Assembly (NCBI RefSeq): GCF_000381045.1
Contig: NZ_KB905741.1
Location: 1-51,803, forward strand
Source: Thermus scotoductus DSM 8553
GTDB taxonomy: Bacteria; Deinococcota; Deinococci; Deinococcales; Thermaceae
DNA: 51,803 bases
Reading direction: 5' to 3'
In this document: piece by piece, positions 29,347 through 38,606 of the stretch
Layout of the letters: every line of letters starts with the position of its first letter
Position numbering within the stretch: the stretch's first letter is position 1
The notes under the pieces: model-generated
Databases searched by the model: none
Seen by the model: the letters and a program-made list of their open reading frames with translations, nothing else
Told to the model about the DNA's origin: nothing
Translations under genes and position numbers: made by a program

Positions 29347-29941
29347 CCCCATCCGCCACGTACTGCACCGCCAAGGCCGCCAGGAGGATGCCCAACACCC
29401 GGGTGACCACGTTCACCCCCGTGCGCCCCAGGACCCGGCGCACCTGGGCCGCAAGCCGGAGGAACACATAGGCCAGGGCCAGGACCAAAAAGACCGTGAA
29501 AAGGACCACCGCAAAGCCCAGGGGTTCCTTCCGGGCCTCTGCGGCCAGGATAAGGACGCTGGCCAAGGCCCCGGGGCCGGCGATCAAGGGAATGGCCAGG
29601 GGAAAGACGGAGATATCCGCCCGGAGGCGGGCCTCATCCTTTTCCTCTTCCGTTTCCCGCTCGTGGTGGGCGAAGACCATCTCGGTGGCGATGCGGAAGA
29701 GGAGGATGCCCCCGGCGATGCGCAGGGCCTCGAGGCTGATCCCCAGGTAGCCCAAAAGCCCCCGCCCGAAGAAAAAAAAGGAGACCAAAAGCCCCCCCGC
29801 CACCAGCACCGCCTTCCTGGCGATCTGGGCCTGTTTCCTTTGAGGACGGTCCCCGGCCAGGGCCAGAAAGACCGGCACCAGCCCCACCGGGTCCATGACC
29901 ACGAAGAGGGTGAGGAAGGATTTGAGGAAAAGCTCCAGCAC
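29330..29941 (-). CDS. MarC-family integral membrane protein
   Basis: A 203-residue protein with six predicted helices. FLTLFVVMDPVGLVPVFLAL at the start, FFFFGRGLLGYLGISLEALRIAGGILLF in the middle, and DISVFPLAIPLIAGPGALASVLIL and GVNVVTRVLGILLAALAVQYVADG at the end are MarC/UPF0056 hallmarks. Its transport role is unproven. GTG start at 29941, 6 bases after argR; its 3' end overlaps the GGDEF pseudogene by 17 bases on the opposite strand. Confidence 0.9.
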   Translation of the reverse strand: MLELFLKSFLTLFVVMDPVGLVPVFLALAGDRPQRKQAQIARKAVLVAGGLLVSFFFFGRGLLGYLGISLEALRIAGGILLFRIATEMVFAHHERETEEEKDEARLRADISVFPLAIPLIAGPGALASVLILAAEARKEPLGFAVVLFTVFLVLALAYVFLRLAAQVRRVLGRTGVNVVTRVLGILLAALAVQYVADGVKALF

Positions 29942-29947
29942 GAAGGC

Positions 29948-30424
29948 CTAAAGGCGCATCTTCCCCGCCACCAGGAGTTCCCCGAACTCCTCCTCCAGGG
30001 CCCTCGCCCCTTCCTCGGTGCGGGCCACCACCAGGATGGTATCCTCCCCCGCCAGGGTGCCCACGATCTCGTCCCGTTTGAGGCGGTCCATCAAAAGGGC
30101 GATGCCGGAGGCGTGGCCCTCCGCCGTCTTCACCACCAGGATATTCCCCCCCCGGTCCACATCCTTGACGAAGAGGCCAAACTGCCGCTTCAGCTCCTCG
30201 TAAACGTCCTCGGGAAGCTCCATGGAGGGCAGGGCGTACTTGTGCCGCCCCTTGCCCAGGGAAACCCGGGCCAGCCTCAGCTCGGCGATGTCCCGGCTCA
30301 CCGTGGCCTGGGTCACCTCAAACCCCAGCTGCCTCAGGCGCTCCACCAGCTCCTTCTGCGTGCCGATCTCCTCCCGGCTCACGATCTCCTGAATGGCGCG
30401 GTGCCGCTCCGCTTTGCTTCGCAT
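29948..30424 (-). CDS. argR: Arginine repressor ArgR
   Basis: A 158-residue transcription regulator with an N-terminal winged helix ([43 protein letters not shown], with the SR recognition-helix residues) and a C-terminal hexamerisation and arginine-binding domain ([30 protein letters not shown], with the GT-GDDT-like segment). It responds to arginine and controls its synthesis and use. ATG at 30424 is chosen because GAGGGG lies 5 bases upstream; a GTG at 30430 is possible. It follows coaBC by 10 bases. Confidence 0.93.
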   Translation of the reverse strand: MRSKAERHRAIQEIVSREEIGTQKELVERLRQLGFEVTQATVSRDIAELRLARVSLGKGRHKYALPSMELPEDVYEELKRQFGLFVKDVDRGGNILVVKTAEGHASGIALLMDRLKRDEIVGTLAGEDTILVVARTEEGARALEEEFGELLVAGKMRL

Positions 30425-30434
30425 AGACACCCCT

Positions 30435-31625
30435 CTAACCCTTCCAGAACTCTTTAACCAAGTCCAGTATACGGTCGGCCACCTGCCGCTTTTTCATGCG
30501 GGGGAGTTCCAGCACCCGGCCATCCCGCAGGAGGAGGACCACCTCGTTCTCGAGGCTGCCGAAGCCCACTCCCTCCCGGTTCACCCAGTTGAGGACGATG
30601 AGGTCCAGGTTCTTGCGGAGAAGCTTCTCCTTGGCCCGCGCCAAGCCCTCCCCGGTCTCCATGGCGAAGCCCACCAGGACCCTCGGTCCCTTGTTCTCCC
30701 CCAACTCCTTGAGGATGTCGGGGTTGGGAAGGAGGCGGAGAACCTTCTCCGCCGCCACCTTGGGCTCCTTCTCCCGGCTCACCTCCGCCGGGCGGTAGTC
30801 GGCCACCGCCGCCGCCATCACCACCGCCTGGGCCCAGGAATAGCGCCCCAGAATGGCCTCACGCATCTCCAAGGCGCTTTCCACCTGCACCACTTCCACC
30901 CCCCAAGGGGCGGGCAGGGCCGTGGGCCCGGAAACCAGCACCACCTCCGCCCCCCGGTCCCGGGCAGCCTCGGCCACGGCGTAGCCCATGCGGCCCGAGG
31001 AAGGGTTGGAAAGGTAGCGCACCGGGTCCAGGTACTCCCGGGTGGGGCCGGCAGACACCAGAAGCTTAAGTCCCTTAAGGTCCTTGGGGGTGAGGAAGGC
31101 CTGAAGCCTCTCCAAAAGCTCCTCGGGCTCCAGCATCCGTCCCCATCCCTCCCCCTCCCCCACCGCCGCCAAGGGGCCGTAAGCGGGGCCAAAGATGGCG
31201 TGGCCCAGCTCCTTCAGGCCCTGGGCGTGCCGCTGGGTCTGGGGGGAAAGCCACATGGCCTCGTTCATGGCCGGGGCCCAGGCCACCCGCTTAGCCCCTG
31301 CGAGAAGCGTGGCGGAAAGGAGGTCGTCGGCCAGGCCCAGGGCCGCCTTGGCCATGGCGTCGGCGGTGGCGGGAGCCACCAAAACCACATCGGCCCAGCG
31401 GGCGAGTTCTATATGTAAGGCCCGGCCATCCGGCCTGAACCAGGCCTCCTCCGTGGCCACCTCCCCTCCAGCGGCCACCGCCAGGGAAAGGGGGGTGATG
31501 AACTCCAGGGCCCTGGGGGTGGCCAGGACCCGTACCTCGTGGCCCTGGCCCCTGAGAAGGCGGAGGAGGTGGGGGGCCTTGATGGCCGCCACCCCCCCCG
31601 TCACCGCCACCAGGACCCGGGCCAC
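30435..31625 (-). CDS. coaBC: Bifunctional PPC synthetase / PPC decarboxylase CoaBC
   Basis: A 396-residue fusion that makes 4'-phosphopantetheine from phosphopantothenate and cysteine. The N-terminal flavoprotein decarboxylase has [53 protein letters not shown] and [11 protein letters not shown]. The C-terminal synthetase has [44 protein letters not shown] and KLL...[11 protein letters not shown] start directly follows the rpoZ stop codon. Confidence 0.95.
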   Translation of the reverse strand: MARVLVAVTGGVAAIKAPHLLRLLRGQGHEVRVLATPRALEFITPLSLAVAAGGEVATEEAWFRPDGRALHIELARWADVVLVAPATADAMAKAALGLADDLLSATLLAGAKRVAWAPAMNEAMWLSPQTQRHAQGLKELGHAIFGPAYGPLAAVGEGEGWGRMLEPEELLERLQAFLTPKDLKGLKLLVSAGPTREYLDPVRYLSNPSSGRMGYAVAEAARDRGAEVVLVSGPTALPAPWGVEVVQVESALEMREAILGRYSWAQAVVMAAAVADYRPAEVSREKEPKVAAEKVLRLLPNPDILKELGENKGPRVLVGFAMETGEGLARAKEKLLRKNLDLIVLNWVNREGVGFGSLENEVVLLLRDGRVLELPRMKKRQVADRILDLVKEFWKG

Positions 31626-31925
31626 CTACTCCTCCTCTTCCACCGGGTAAAGGCGTTCCATCTCCCTCTGCAGGCGGTCCTCGGGCACCAGGTTCTCCCC
31701 GAAGACCAGCCTTCCCGTGAGCATCTCCTTCATGGCCCAGGTGACGGGGTTGGGATCGTCCAGGATCCCCTCGAGGGTCCGCATCTTGGGCCTCTCCTCC
31801 GGCTCCAGAACCGTGTTCTTAAAGCGGTGGCGGAGAAGCTGCTCCGCCCGCTTGGCCACCACCACGGTGAGCCGGTACTTGGAATCCACCATGTCAAAAA
31901 GCTTGTCAATCCCGGGTTCCGCCAT
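31626..31925 (-). CDS. rpoZ: RNA polymerase omega subunit
   Basis: A 99-residue protein matching Thermus Rpo[28 protein letters not shown] is the omega signature (xSKYxLVxxxAKRARxL), followed by [18 protein letters not shown] and an acidic tail. It assists assembly of the beta' subunit. It lies between gmk and coaBC, a conserved order. GGAGGAG precedes the ATG, which overlaps the gmk end by 20 bases. Confidence 0.94.
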   Translation of the reverse strand: MAEPGIDKLFDMVDSKYRLTVVVAKRAEQLLRHRFKNTVLEPEERPKMRTLEGILDDPNPVTWAMKEMLTGRLVFGENLVPEDRLQREMERLYPVEEEE

Positions 31926-32577
31926 AACTCCTCCGTAGAATCTCGTCCAGCTCAGCTTCCAGGTCCTTATCCCGCTTCAAGGCCCTCTCCAAGGCGGGGC
32001 CCATCCTGGGGGTGCGCCGCCTCTCGGCGGTAAGGATGGCCAGGAAGTCGGCCACCGCCTCCTCCAGCACCTCGTTCACGATCACGTAATCAAAGAGGTG
32101 GGCGTTTTGAATCTCCCATTCCGCCTGCTTTAGGCGCTTCTCAATCTTCTCGGGACTATCCTTGCCCCGGTAGACCAGACGCCGCTTCAACTCGGAAAGG
32201 GAAGGGGGCAGGAGGAAGATGAGGACCGCCTCCGGTATCTTCTTGCGCACCTGCAGGGCTCCCTGGACCTCGATCTCCAGGAGGACATCCTCCCCCCGGG
32301 CCAAGGCCCGCTCCACCGGAGCCTTGGGGGTACCATAAAGGTGCCCCACGTACTCGGCGTGCTCCAAGAACCCATCCTCCCGCAACAGGGCCTCAAAGGT
32401 GGCCCTGTCCACAAAGTAGTAGTCCACCCCATCCCGTTCCCCGGGACGCGGGGGACGGGTGGTCATGGAGATGGAGTAGAAGAGGCGGGTGCGCTCCAGC
32501 ACCTTGGCCCGCACCGTGCCCTTCCCCACCCCGCTGGCGCCGGTCATGACGAAAAGGCGGCCTCCCATACCCCTCAC
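31906..32577 (-). CDS. gmk: Guanylate kinase
   Basis: A 223-residue kinase that phosphorylates GMP to GDP. P-loop in [16 protein letters not shown]-binding residues in [25 protein letters not shown] and [30 protein letters not shown]. The C-terminus is longer than usual. GTG at 32577 is 6 bases after a TATCCT box, consistent with a leaderless mRNA; ATG at 32568 (MGGRLF) is the alternative and agrees with the usual N-terminus. First gene of gmk-rpoZ-coaBC-argR-marC. Confidence 0.93.
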   Translation of the reverse strand: MRGMGGRLFVMTGASGVGKGTVRAKVLERTRLFYSISMTTRPPRPGERDGVDYYFVDRATFEALLREDGFLEHAEYVGHLYGTPKAPVERALARGEDVLLEIEVQGALQVRKKIPEAVLIFLLPPSLSELKRRLVYRGKDSPEKIEKRLKQAEWEIQNAHLFDYVIVNEVLEEAVADFLAILTAERRRTPRMGPALERALKRDKDLEAELDEILRRSYGGTRD

Positions 32578-32619
32578 CCCGGGAGGATACCAAAGCCACC
32601 TGGAGGAGGCAAGGATTTT

Positions 32620-32635
32620 TGTGACCTATAACACA
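32620..32635. promoter_or_regulatory. CRP/FNR-type operator candidate between gmk and the amylase gene
   Basis: TGTG-N8-CACA is a perfect palindromic half-site pair with the spacing of CRP/FNR operators. It overlaps the expected -35 region of the amylase promoter (-10 TACACT at 32648-32653) and lies about 50 bases upstream of the predicted gmk start. A Crp/Fnr-family gene lies at 37141 in this window. Confidence 0.45.
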
Positions 32636-32660
32636 CTACCTGCGTGGTACACTTGGGCCC

Positions 32661-34088
32661 GTGGCTTGGTACGAAGGCGCTTTCTTCTATCAGATTTTCC
32701 CTGACCGGTACTTCCGGGCCGGCCCCCCGGGCAAACCCGCCCCCACGGGGCCCTTTGAGCCCTGGGAGGCTCCCCCCACCCTTAGGGGCTTCAAGGGGGG
32801 CACCCTCTGGGGCATAGCGGAGAAAATCCCCTACCTCAAGGACCTGGGGGTGGAAGCCCTTTACCTGAACCCCGTCTTCGCCTCCACCGCCAACCACCGG
32901 TACCACACCACGGACTATTTCCAGGTGGATCCCCTCCTGGGGGGGAACGTGGCCCTAAGGCACCTCCTGGAAGTCGCCCACGCCCACGGCATGCGGGTCA
33001 TCCTGGACGGGGTCTTCAACCACACGGGTAGGGGCTTTTTTGCCTTCCAGCACCTTCTGGAAAACGGAGAACAAAGCCCCTACCGGGACTGGTACCACGT
33101 GAAGGGTTTTCCCCTAAACCCCTATAGCCGCCACCCCAACTACGAGGCCTGGTGGGGCAATCCCGAGCTTCCCAAACTCCGGGTGGAAACCCCGGCGGTG
33201 CGGGAGTACCTCCTGGAGGTGGCGGAGCACTGGATCCGCTTCGGCGCGGATGGCTGGCGGCTGGACGTGCCCAACGAGATCCCTGACCCCGAGTTCTGGC
33301 GGGCCTTCCGCCGGCGGGTGAAGGGGGCCAACCCGGAGGCCTACATCGTGGGCGAGATCTGGGAGGAAGCCGACTTCTGGCTCCAGGGGGATATGTTCGA
33401 CGCCACCATGAACTACCCCTTGAGCCGGGCCATCCTGGGATTCGTGGGGGGAGAGGTCCTGGACCAGGAGCTATCCTCCCGTTCGGGCCTGGGGCGGATA
33501 GAGCCCCTGCAGGCCCTGGCCTTCAGCCACCGCCTGGAAGGCCTCTTCAGCCGCTACCGCCCGGAGGTGGTGCGGGCCCAGATGAACCTCCTCACCTCCC
33601 ACGACACCCCCCGCCTCCTCACCCTCCTTAGGGGAAGCGTGGAACGGGCTAAGCTGGCCCTTTCCCTGCTTTTCCTCCTGCCTGGAAACCCCACGGTGTA
33701 CTACGGGGAGGAGGTGGGGATGGAGGGGGGCCACGACCCGGAAAACCGGGGAGGGATGATCTGGGACGAGGCCCGTTGGCAGGAGGAAATCCGCCAAACC
33801 GTGCGGCGCATGGCCCGCCTGCGCCAGGAACACCCTGAGCTCCGCACCGCCCCCTATCAGCGGGTCTATGCCGCAGACGGGCACCTGGCCTTCACCCGGG
33901 GGCCCTACCTGGTGGTGGTGAACGCTTCTCCTGAGCCTTTCCGCCAGGATTTTCCCCTGCATGGTGCCCTGCCTCGAGGGGCCCGGGCCGTGGACCTCCC
34001 CTCCGGGAAAACCTGCACCCCGGCGGGAGGACGCCTTTGCGGACCCGAGCTTCCCCCTTTTTCCGTGGCCATCTGGGTGGAGGTCTAG
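32661..34088 (+). CDS. GH13 alpha-amylase family enzyme (neopullulanase/cyclodextrinase-like)
   Basis: A 475-residue glycoside hydrolase. The GH13 regions are DGVFNHTG (I), GWRLDVPNE with the nucleophile Asp (II), YIVGEIWEEA with the acid/base Glu (III) and NLLTSHDTPRLL with the third carboxylate (IV). NPVFAS and VYYGEEVGMEGG are typical of the cyclodextrinase/neopullulanase subfamily, but the N-terminal carbohydrate-binding domain of those enzymes is absent and no signal peptide is seen, so it is probably a cytoplasmic maltooligosaccharide hydrolase. GTG start 7 bases after TACACT suggests a leaderless mRNA. Confidence 0.9.
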   Translation: MAWYEGAFFYQIFPDRYFRAGPPGKPAPTGPFEPWEAPPTLRGFKGGTLWGIAEKIPYLKDLGVEALYLNPVFASTANHRYHTTDYFQVDPLLGGNVALRHLLEVAHAHGMRVILDGVFNHTGRGFFAFQHLLENGEQSPYRDWYHVKGFPLNPYSRHPNYEAWWGNPELPKLRVETPAVREYLLEVAEHWIRFGADGWRLDVPNEIPDPEFWRAFRRRVKGANPEAYIVGEIWEEADFWLQGDMFDATMNYPLSRAILGFVGGEVLDQELSSRSGLGRIEPLQALAFSHRLEGLFSRYRPEVVRAQMNLLTSHDTPRLLTLLRGSVERAKLALSLLFLLPGNPTVYYGEEVGMEGGHDPENRGGMIWDEARWQEEIRQTVRRMARLRQEHPELRTAPYQRVYAADGHLAFTRGPYLVVVNASPEPFRQDFPLHGALPRGARAVDLPSGKTCTPAGGRLCGPELPPFSVAIWVEV

Positions 34089-34531
34089 GGCCAGGCTCCT
34101 TCAAAGCGCAGGAGCCAGGCCTTAAGCCCCTCCTGCCCGGCAAACCCCCCAAGCCGCCCGTCCGCGTGGATCACCCGGTGGGCAGGCACCAGGAGGAAAA
34201 AGGGCGAGGCCCGCATCCCCGCCCCCACCGCCCTCGGGGAAAGGCCAAGCTCCCGCGCCAGGCTTCCATAACTTTCCGTGCGCCCGTAGGGGATAAGGCG
34301 CACCCTCTCGTAAAGGGCCACCCGCTTGGGAGAGATTCCCATGTAGTCCAGGGGAATATCCAGGAAGTCGGGCCTTTCCCCGGCGAAATAGGCTAGAACT
34401 CGCTCCCGTATTCTGGCAGCCAAGGGACCCCTGGCCTCTTTCCCCCGGGGGAAAAGGGCAGGCACTAAAAGCCGCACGCCATCGGAGCTCACCTCGAGCC
34501 ACAAAGGACCGATGGGCGTGGGAATCAACAT
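34085..34531 (-). CDS. Alkyltransferase-like protein (ATL)
   Basis: A 148-residue protein homologous to O6-methylguanine-DNA methyltransferase: DYMGISPKRVALYERVRLIPYGRTESYGSLA, RAVGAGMRASPF and VPAHRVIHADGRLGGFAG. The active-site PCHRV reads PAHRV, with Ala117 replacing the alkyl-acceptor Cys, so it cannot transfer alkyl groups. Such ATL proteins, known in Thermus thermophilus, bind O6-alkylguanine and direct it to nucleotide excision repair. The start is ATG at 34531. The stop overlaps that of the convergent amylase gene by 4 bases. Confidence 0.92.
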   Translation of the reverse strand: MLIPTPIGPLWLEVSSDGVRLLVPALFPRGKEARGPLAARIRERVLAYFAGERPDFLDIPLDYMGISPKRVALYERVRLIPYGRTESYGSLARELGLSPRAVGAGMRASPFFLLVPAHRVIHADGRLGGFAGQEGLKAWLLRFEGAWP

Positions 34532-34556
34532 GGCTCTTTAGCGGGGTCGGCCGAGG

Positions 34557-35654
34557 CTATCTTGTGGCCCAAGCCTCCTCGGGGCCCGGAATCCCACCCA
34601 GCAAAAGGTCGGAGAGGAAGGTGCCGGGGAAGTAATGCCCGAGGATCTCCCGGTACCCGTACCCTGCCTCCGCCATGCCCTTGGCACCCCACTGGGAAAG
34701 CCCCACCCCGTGCCCTGCTCCCCGGCCCTCCGCCTGCCAGCCCCTAAACTCCACCAAGGCCGAAGGCAGGCCCAGGTTCCGCACCAGCCGCTGGGCCTCG
34801 GGGCCCTGCACCTCCACCCCCAAAAGCCGCAGGCGCCACACCCTTCCCGAGGCGCTTCGCTCCAGCACCACCGGGGAATCCCCAAGGGAGCCAGTCTGGG
34901 GTGTACGGCCCATGGCCCTCAAGGCCGCCGCCGCCCGCTCCGGGCTCACGGAAAGCTGCCACTGGCTTTTGGGACCCCGGGCGTAGGGGTCCGGCCTCGG
35001 CCGCAAATAGGGCAGGGCCTTCTGAAAGACCTCCTCACTCCCTGCGGTCATACCCCCGGAGTCGGCGTGGTAGAGAGCGGAAATGGCCCTTCCCTGGTAG
35101 CTGAGGACCTTCCCCCGGGTACCCCTCACCGCCTCAGTATGCCTGGGGGTTTCCACGGCCAAGCCCAGGTAGACCTGGCAGATCTCGCTGGCGCAGAGGT
35201 CGTAAGGCGCCCGGGGATTCAAGCGGTTCACGGCGAAGGTGCGGGCCACCACCGCCTGGGCCTCCAGGGCCTCCTGGGGGAAGCCCTCGGGCATCTCGGC
35301 AGGGAGAACGCCGAGGAGGTAGTCCTCCAAAAGGACCTGGTTCACCACCAAAAGCCTCCCCTCCTGGGCAAGAAGGCGCACCCCACCCCTATAGGTGCGC
35401 CCATCAAGGCGGAAATAGGGTCCGGGAAACTCCCAAAAGGGCTGGAGCCTGCCCTCCACCCAGACCCCTTGGGCCTCCCCCCTGGCCCGCACGGTTCCCT
35501 GGCCCTCCGGCAGGAGAAGGGATACCTCCTGGCCCTCCGGCACCTCCTTAAGGAGCACCCTGAGGAGGAGGTCCTCCTTCTGGCCCCGGGAGGGCAGGAG
35601 CCAGACCAGCAAAAGGAGGCATGCCAGAAGGGCACCCTTTAACCCATGCGACAT
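34557..35654 (-). CDS. SpoIID/LytB-domain secreted protein
   Basis: A 365-residue protein with a signal peptide (GLKGALLACLLLLVWLLPSRG) and a SpoIID domain: LLVVNQVLLEDYLLGVLPAEMPEGFPQEALEAQAVVARTFA, SALYHADSGGMTAGSEEVF and GWQAEGRGAGHGVGLSQWGAKGMAEAGYGYREILGHYFPG. SpoIID enzymes are lytic transglycosylases that cut denuded peptidoglycan strands. Thermus does not sporulate, so a role in cell-wall turnover is more likely. ATG at 35654 places the signal peptide correctly. It follows bshC by 21 bases. Confidence 0.88.
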   Translation of the reverse strand: MSHGLKGALLACLLLLVWLLPSRGQKEDLLLRVLLKEVPEGQEVSLLLPEGQGTVRARGEAQGVWVEGRLQPFWEFPGPYFRLDGRTYRGGVRLLAQEGRLLVVNQVLLEDYLLGVLPAEMPEGFPQEALEAQAVVARTFAVNRLNPRAPYDLCASEICQVYLGLAVETPRHTEAVRGTRGKVLSYQGRAISALYHADSGGMTAGSEEVFQKALPYLRPRPDPYARGPKSQWQLSVSPERAAAALRAMGRTPQTGSLGDSPVVLERSASGRVWRLRLLGVEVQGPEAQRLVRNLGLPSALVEFRGWQAEGRGAGHGVGLSQWGAKGMAEAGYGYREILGHYFPGTFLSDLLLGGIPGPEEAWATR

Positions 35655-35675
35655 ATATTGCCCCCATCCTACCAC

Positions 35676-37130
35676 CTAGCCCAAAACCAAGGTGGCCCTT
35701 CCCGAGATGGGTGCCTCCTGGAGCTTAAGGAGGGCCTCCGGGTGGCGCAAGGCGTACATGGCAAAGGGGTAGACTCGTTCCTGGGGCAGGCCTCGAGGCA
35801 AAAGGTGCCGCTTGAGGCGCTCCTGGTGATGCAGAAGGACCGCATCCCGCCCCATGCGGGCGCGAAGGAGCTTCTTCAAAAGCCTTTCCCCCTCCCCCTT
35901 CAGCCTCGCCTGGAAGCGGCGGAAAGGCCTTTCCAAGGTGGGCTCCAGGGCATGGGCCTTCTGGCCCAGGGCCTCCACCTCCTCCAAGAGGCGCAAAAGC
36001 TCGGCCTCGAGGCCCCTGAACCCTTCCAGCACCTCCTTGACAGCCTTAAGAAAGGCATCCTCCCCCCCATCCACAAACGCCCAGGGATCCAGGCGGTACC
36101 TCTCCACAATGCGGCGGATGGGAGGCTCCAAAACCACCGCCCTCAGGCGAAGGAAGAGGGCAGGCATGGGGATGCCGTAAAGGGCGTAGACCCCGGAAAG
36201 CTCGGCCACATACCGGAACTCGTTGGGACCCACCACGAAGCCCGCCGTGGGCAGAACCAGGTCCTGGAATACCGGCCTCAAGCCCGCCGCAGGGGTGAGG
36301 CGGCTGGGATCGGTCCTGAGGATCTCCAGAAGCTCCTTTTTGCCGTAACGACGCACCCCGTCGGTAAAGGCTCCATCCTGGTAAAAAAGCAGTCTTCTTT
36401 GATCAGTTTCTAAAAACAGATTGGTGGCCCCTGGCTTGCGCTTCAAAGGAGGCTTGCCCCCCAAAGCGCGGATGCGCTCCGCCTCCTGGTTGATGGCCTG
36501 GGCGCTTGAGCTGGGGTCCTCCAGCTCCCTTTCCAGGGCCTTTTGGAAAAGGGGGGCAAGCTCCGGGGCCATGGGGTCAAAGGGAATGAGGCCCCGCTCC
36601 CCCAAAAAGGCCAAGAGGGTGCGGGCGAAAAACTCGGACAGGGTTTCCCCCTCGAGGGCGTAGGCCACCCGGGCATCCCGGGACCAGAAGCCCAGAAACT
36701 CCCTCACCGCCTCTCGGTAAGGGGCAAATGGAATCCGCCCTGCGGGAAGGGGCGGCAGGGGCAGGGACAGGGTACGCACCTCCTCCTCCAGGAGAAGGTG
36801 AAGGTGGCGCACCTCTTCCACATCGTGGTCCTGGGAAGCCACCCAGAAGAGGGAAGCCGCCCCCACCTTTTCCGCCAGGCCCAAGGCGGTGTGGGCCTTG
36901 TAGAAGGTCAGGGCCGGCCCTCCCAGAAGCCCCGCCTGCTGGCCCGTGACCACCGCCCCCTGCCCCAGGCCCTCGAGGGCCCCCAGGACCTCCCATGGAG
37001 CCTGAAGACGCTTCAGGTAAGCCGCAAGCGCCGAAGAGAGTTGGGGATGGCCTTCCCGGCCCAAGCGCTCTTTGAGGACCTCTTCCCCCTGGGGTAGGCC
37101 CAAGAGCTGGGCCAGGACCTGGGCTTCCAT
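35676..37130 (-). CDS. bshC: Bacillithiol synthase, putative cysteine ligase BshC
   Basis: A 484-residue protein with VVTGQQAGLLGGPALTFYKAHTALGLAEK, ASLFWVASQDHDVEEVRHLHLL, NLFLETDQRRLLFYQDGAF and PTAGFVVGPNEFRYVAELSGVYALYGIPMPALFLRLR, the family hallmarks of BshC. The coiled-coil region spans about residues 370-440. BshC attaches cysteine to glucosaminyl-malate to form bacillithiol, the low-molecular-weight thiol of Thermus and Firmicutes. It lies 10 bases after the Crp/Fnr gene and is probably co-transcribed with it. Confidence 0.92.
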   Translation of the reverse strand: MEAQVLAQLLGLPQGEEVLKERLGREGHPQLSSALAAYLKRLQAPWEVLGALEGLGQGAVVTGQQAGLLGGPALTFYKAHTALGLAEKVGAASLFWVASQDHDVEEVRHLHLLLEEEVRTLSLPLPPLPAGRIPFAPYREAVREFLGFWSRDARVAYALEGETLSEFFARTLLAFLGERGLIPFDPMAPELAPLFQKALERELEDPSSSAQAINQEAERIRALGGKPPLKRKPGATNLFLETDQRRLLFYQDGAFTDGVRRYGKKELLEILRTDPSRLTPAAGLRPVFQDLVLPTAGFVVGPNEFRYVAELSGVYALYGIPMPALFLRLRAVVLEPPIRRIVERYRLDPWAFVDGGEDAFLKAVKEVLEGFRGLEAELLRLLEEVEALGQKAHALEPTLERPFRRFQARLKGEGERLLKKLLRARMGRDAVLLHHQERLKRHLLPRGLPQERVYPFAMYALRHPEALLKLQEAPISGRATLVLG

Positions 37131-37140
37131 GCTTCAAAGC

Positions 37141-37767
37141 CTAAAGCGCCTCGGCCAGGCGGGCAAGGGCCTGGGGTTCCCGGACCTCCACCCTACGGTA
37201 GCCCAGGTCCACCACCCCCGAAAGGGCCCACTCCCCCAGGAGCTTGGTCACGGTCTCCCGGGTGGCCCCCACCATGCGGGCCAGGTCCTGGTGGGAAAAG
37301 GCCACCTCCCCCGCCTGGCTTAGCCTCAGGAGAAGCCGGGCCAAGCGCTGGCTCACGGAGAGGTGGCGCAGTTCCCAAAGCCGCTCCTCCGCCTCCTTCA
37401 GCCGGGCGTAGAGGGCCTCCAGGAGGAAGCGCTCCACCTCGGGAAAACGCGCCCGCACGGGGGCCAGGGCTTCCTGGGGGGCGAAGAGGAACTCGGCGTA
37501 GGTCAGGGCGGTGGCCCCCGAAGTGCGCCTTCCTCCCCCCACCAGGGCCTCCTCCCCAAAAAGCCCCCCAGGCCCCACCACCCCCAAGGTGGCGGGCTCC
37601 CCTTCCGCCGAGCGGGGTCCCTCCAGCCAGACAAGCCCTTCCCGCACCAGGTACACCCCGTCCGCCCGGTCCCCCAGGGCGTAGAGGGAGGTGCCCCGCA
37701 AGACCCTCTTGGGCTGGAACACCCTGGCCACCTCCCGCCGGGCCTCGAGGGAAAGCTCCTGGAACAT
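37141..37767 (-). CDS. Crp/Fnr-family transcription regulator
   Basis: A 208-residue regulator with a cyclic-nucleotide-binding-like domain (LRGTSLYALGDRADGVYLVREGLVWL, LFGEEALVGGG), a dimerisation helix and an HTH (FSHQDLARMVGATRETVTKLLGEW, with the E and R contacts of the recognition helix). The phosphate cassette RxxTAxA/RSA of true cAMP receptors is degenerate (RRTSGATALTYAE), so cAMP binding is uncertain. Its position beside mqnD and bshC matches the Thermus CRP/FNR member annotated near the ATL gene. A TAAACT box lies 6 bases before the ATG. Confidence 0.9.
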   Translation of the reverse strand: MFQELSLEARREVARVFQPKRVLRGTSLYALGDRADGVYLVREGLVWLEGPRSAEGEPATLGVVGPGGLFGEEALVGGGRRTSGATALTYAEFLFAPQEALAPVRARFPEVERFLLEALYARLKEAEERLWELRHLSVSQRLARLLLRLSQAGEVAFSHQDLARMVGATRETVTKLLGEWALSGVVDLGYRRVEVREPQALARLAEAL

Positions 37768-37776
37768 GCCCCGAGT

Positions 37777-38601
37777 TTACAAAAAGAGGGGGGCTTCGGA
37801 GGAAGGGATAAGCCCCCGGGCCTCGGCCTCAGCGAAGAGCCGTTTCACCGCCTTTTCCCCTTCCTCCCCCACGTCCTGGCTGAACCCGTTCACATAGGTG
37901 CGCACATGGGCCCAGATCACCTCCTCCGAAAGCTCCTGGGCATGGGCTTTCAGGTAGGGAAGGGTTTCCTCGAGATGGGCAAAGGCGTATTCCAGGCTCC
38001 GCCGCACCGCCTCGTCCAGGGCCTGGATGAGCTCCTTCCCCAGATCCCGCCGGGCCAGGATGGCCCCCAAGGGAAGGGGCAGGCCCGTTTCCCCCTCCCA
38101 CCACTCCCCCAGGTCCAGGACCCTGACCAGGCCGTACTCCGGGTAGGTGAAACGGCTTTCGTGGATGATGAGGCCTGCCTCCACCTCCCCTTGGGCCACC
38201 AGGGGCATGATCCGGTCGTAGCGCACCTCCACCGGCTCAAACCCTTCCGCGTACAGGGAGAGGAGCAAAAAGGCCGTGGTGTTCCGCCCGGGAATAGCCA
38301 CCCGGGCTCCCTTTAGGCTCCTCAAGGGCTTTTTGGCCACCACCAAAGGGCCCACCCCTCTTCCCAAGGCTCCTCCGCTCCTCAGGGCCACATACCGGTC
38401 CCGCACCCTCCCATAGGCGGCATAGGAGAGCTTGGTCAGGGGTAGCCTCCCCTCCAAAGCCCAGCGGTTCAGGGTTTCCACGTCCTCCAAAACCGCCTCC
38501 ACCGGAAGGGGGCTTTCCACAAGGCCATGGGTGAGGGCGTAGAAGATGAAGGTGTCGTTGGGGCAGGGGGAGTAGCCCAGCTTCAGAACCGGCGCCTCCA
38601 C
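37777..38601 (-). CDS. mqnD: 1,4-dihydroxy-6-naphthoate synthase MqnD
   Basis: A 274-residue periplasmic-binding-protein-like enzyme of the futalosine pathway to menaquinone, converting cyclic dehypoxanthine futalosine. KLGYSPCPNDTFIFYAL at the start, LPLTKLSYAAYG, ALRSGGALGRGVGPLVV, VAIPGRNTTAFLLLSLY and GLIIHESRFTYPEYGL are family signatures. GTG at 38601 lies 7 bases after TACAGT. Thermus uses menaquinone-8, and a polyprenyl diphosphate synthase is also in this window. Confidence 0.93.
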   Translation of the reverse strand: MEAPVLKLGYSPCPNDTFIFYALTHGLVESPLPVEAVLEDVETLNRWALEGRLPLTKLSYAAYGRVRDRYVALRSGGALGRGVGPLVVAKKPLRSLKGARVAIPGRNTTAFLLLSLYAEGFEPVEVRYDRIMPLVAQGEVEAGLIIHESRFTYPEYGLVRVLDLGEWWEGETGLPLPLGAILARRDLGKELIQALDEAVRRSLEYAFAHLEETLPYLKAHAQELSEEVIWAHVRTYVNGFSQDVGEEGEKAVKRLFAEAEARGLIPSSEAPLFL

Positions 38602-38606
38602 GAACC

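Noticed and set aside
32587..32660. Riboswitch or structured leader before the amylase gene
   Set aside because: The gap is short, no riboswitch core was recognised and the -10 box lies 7 bases before the start codon.
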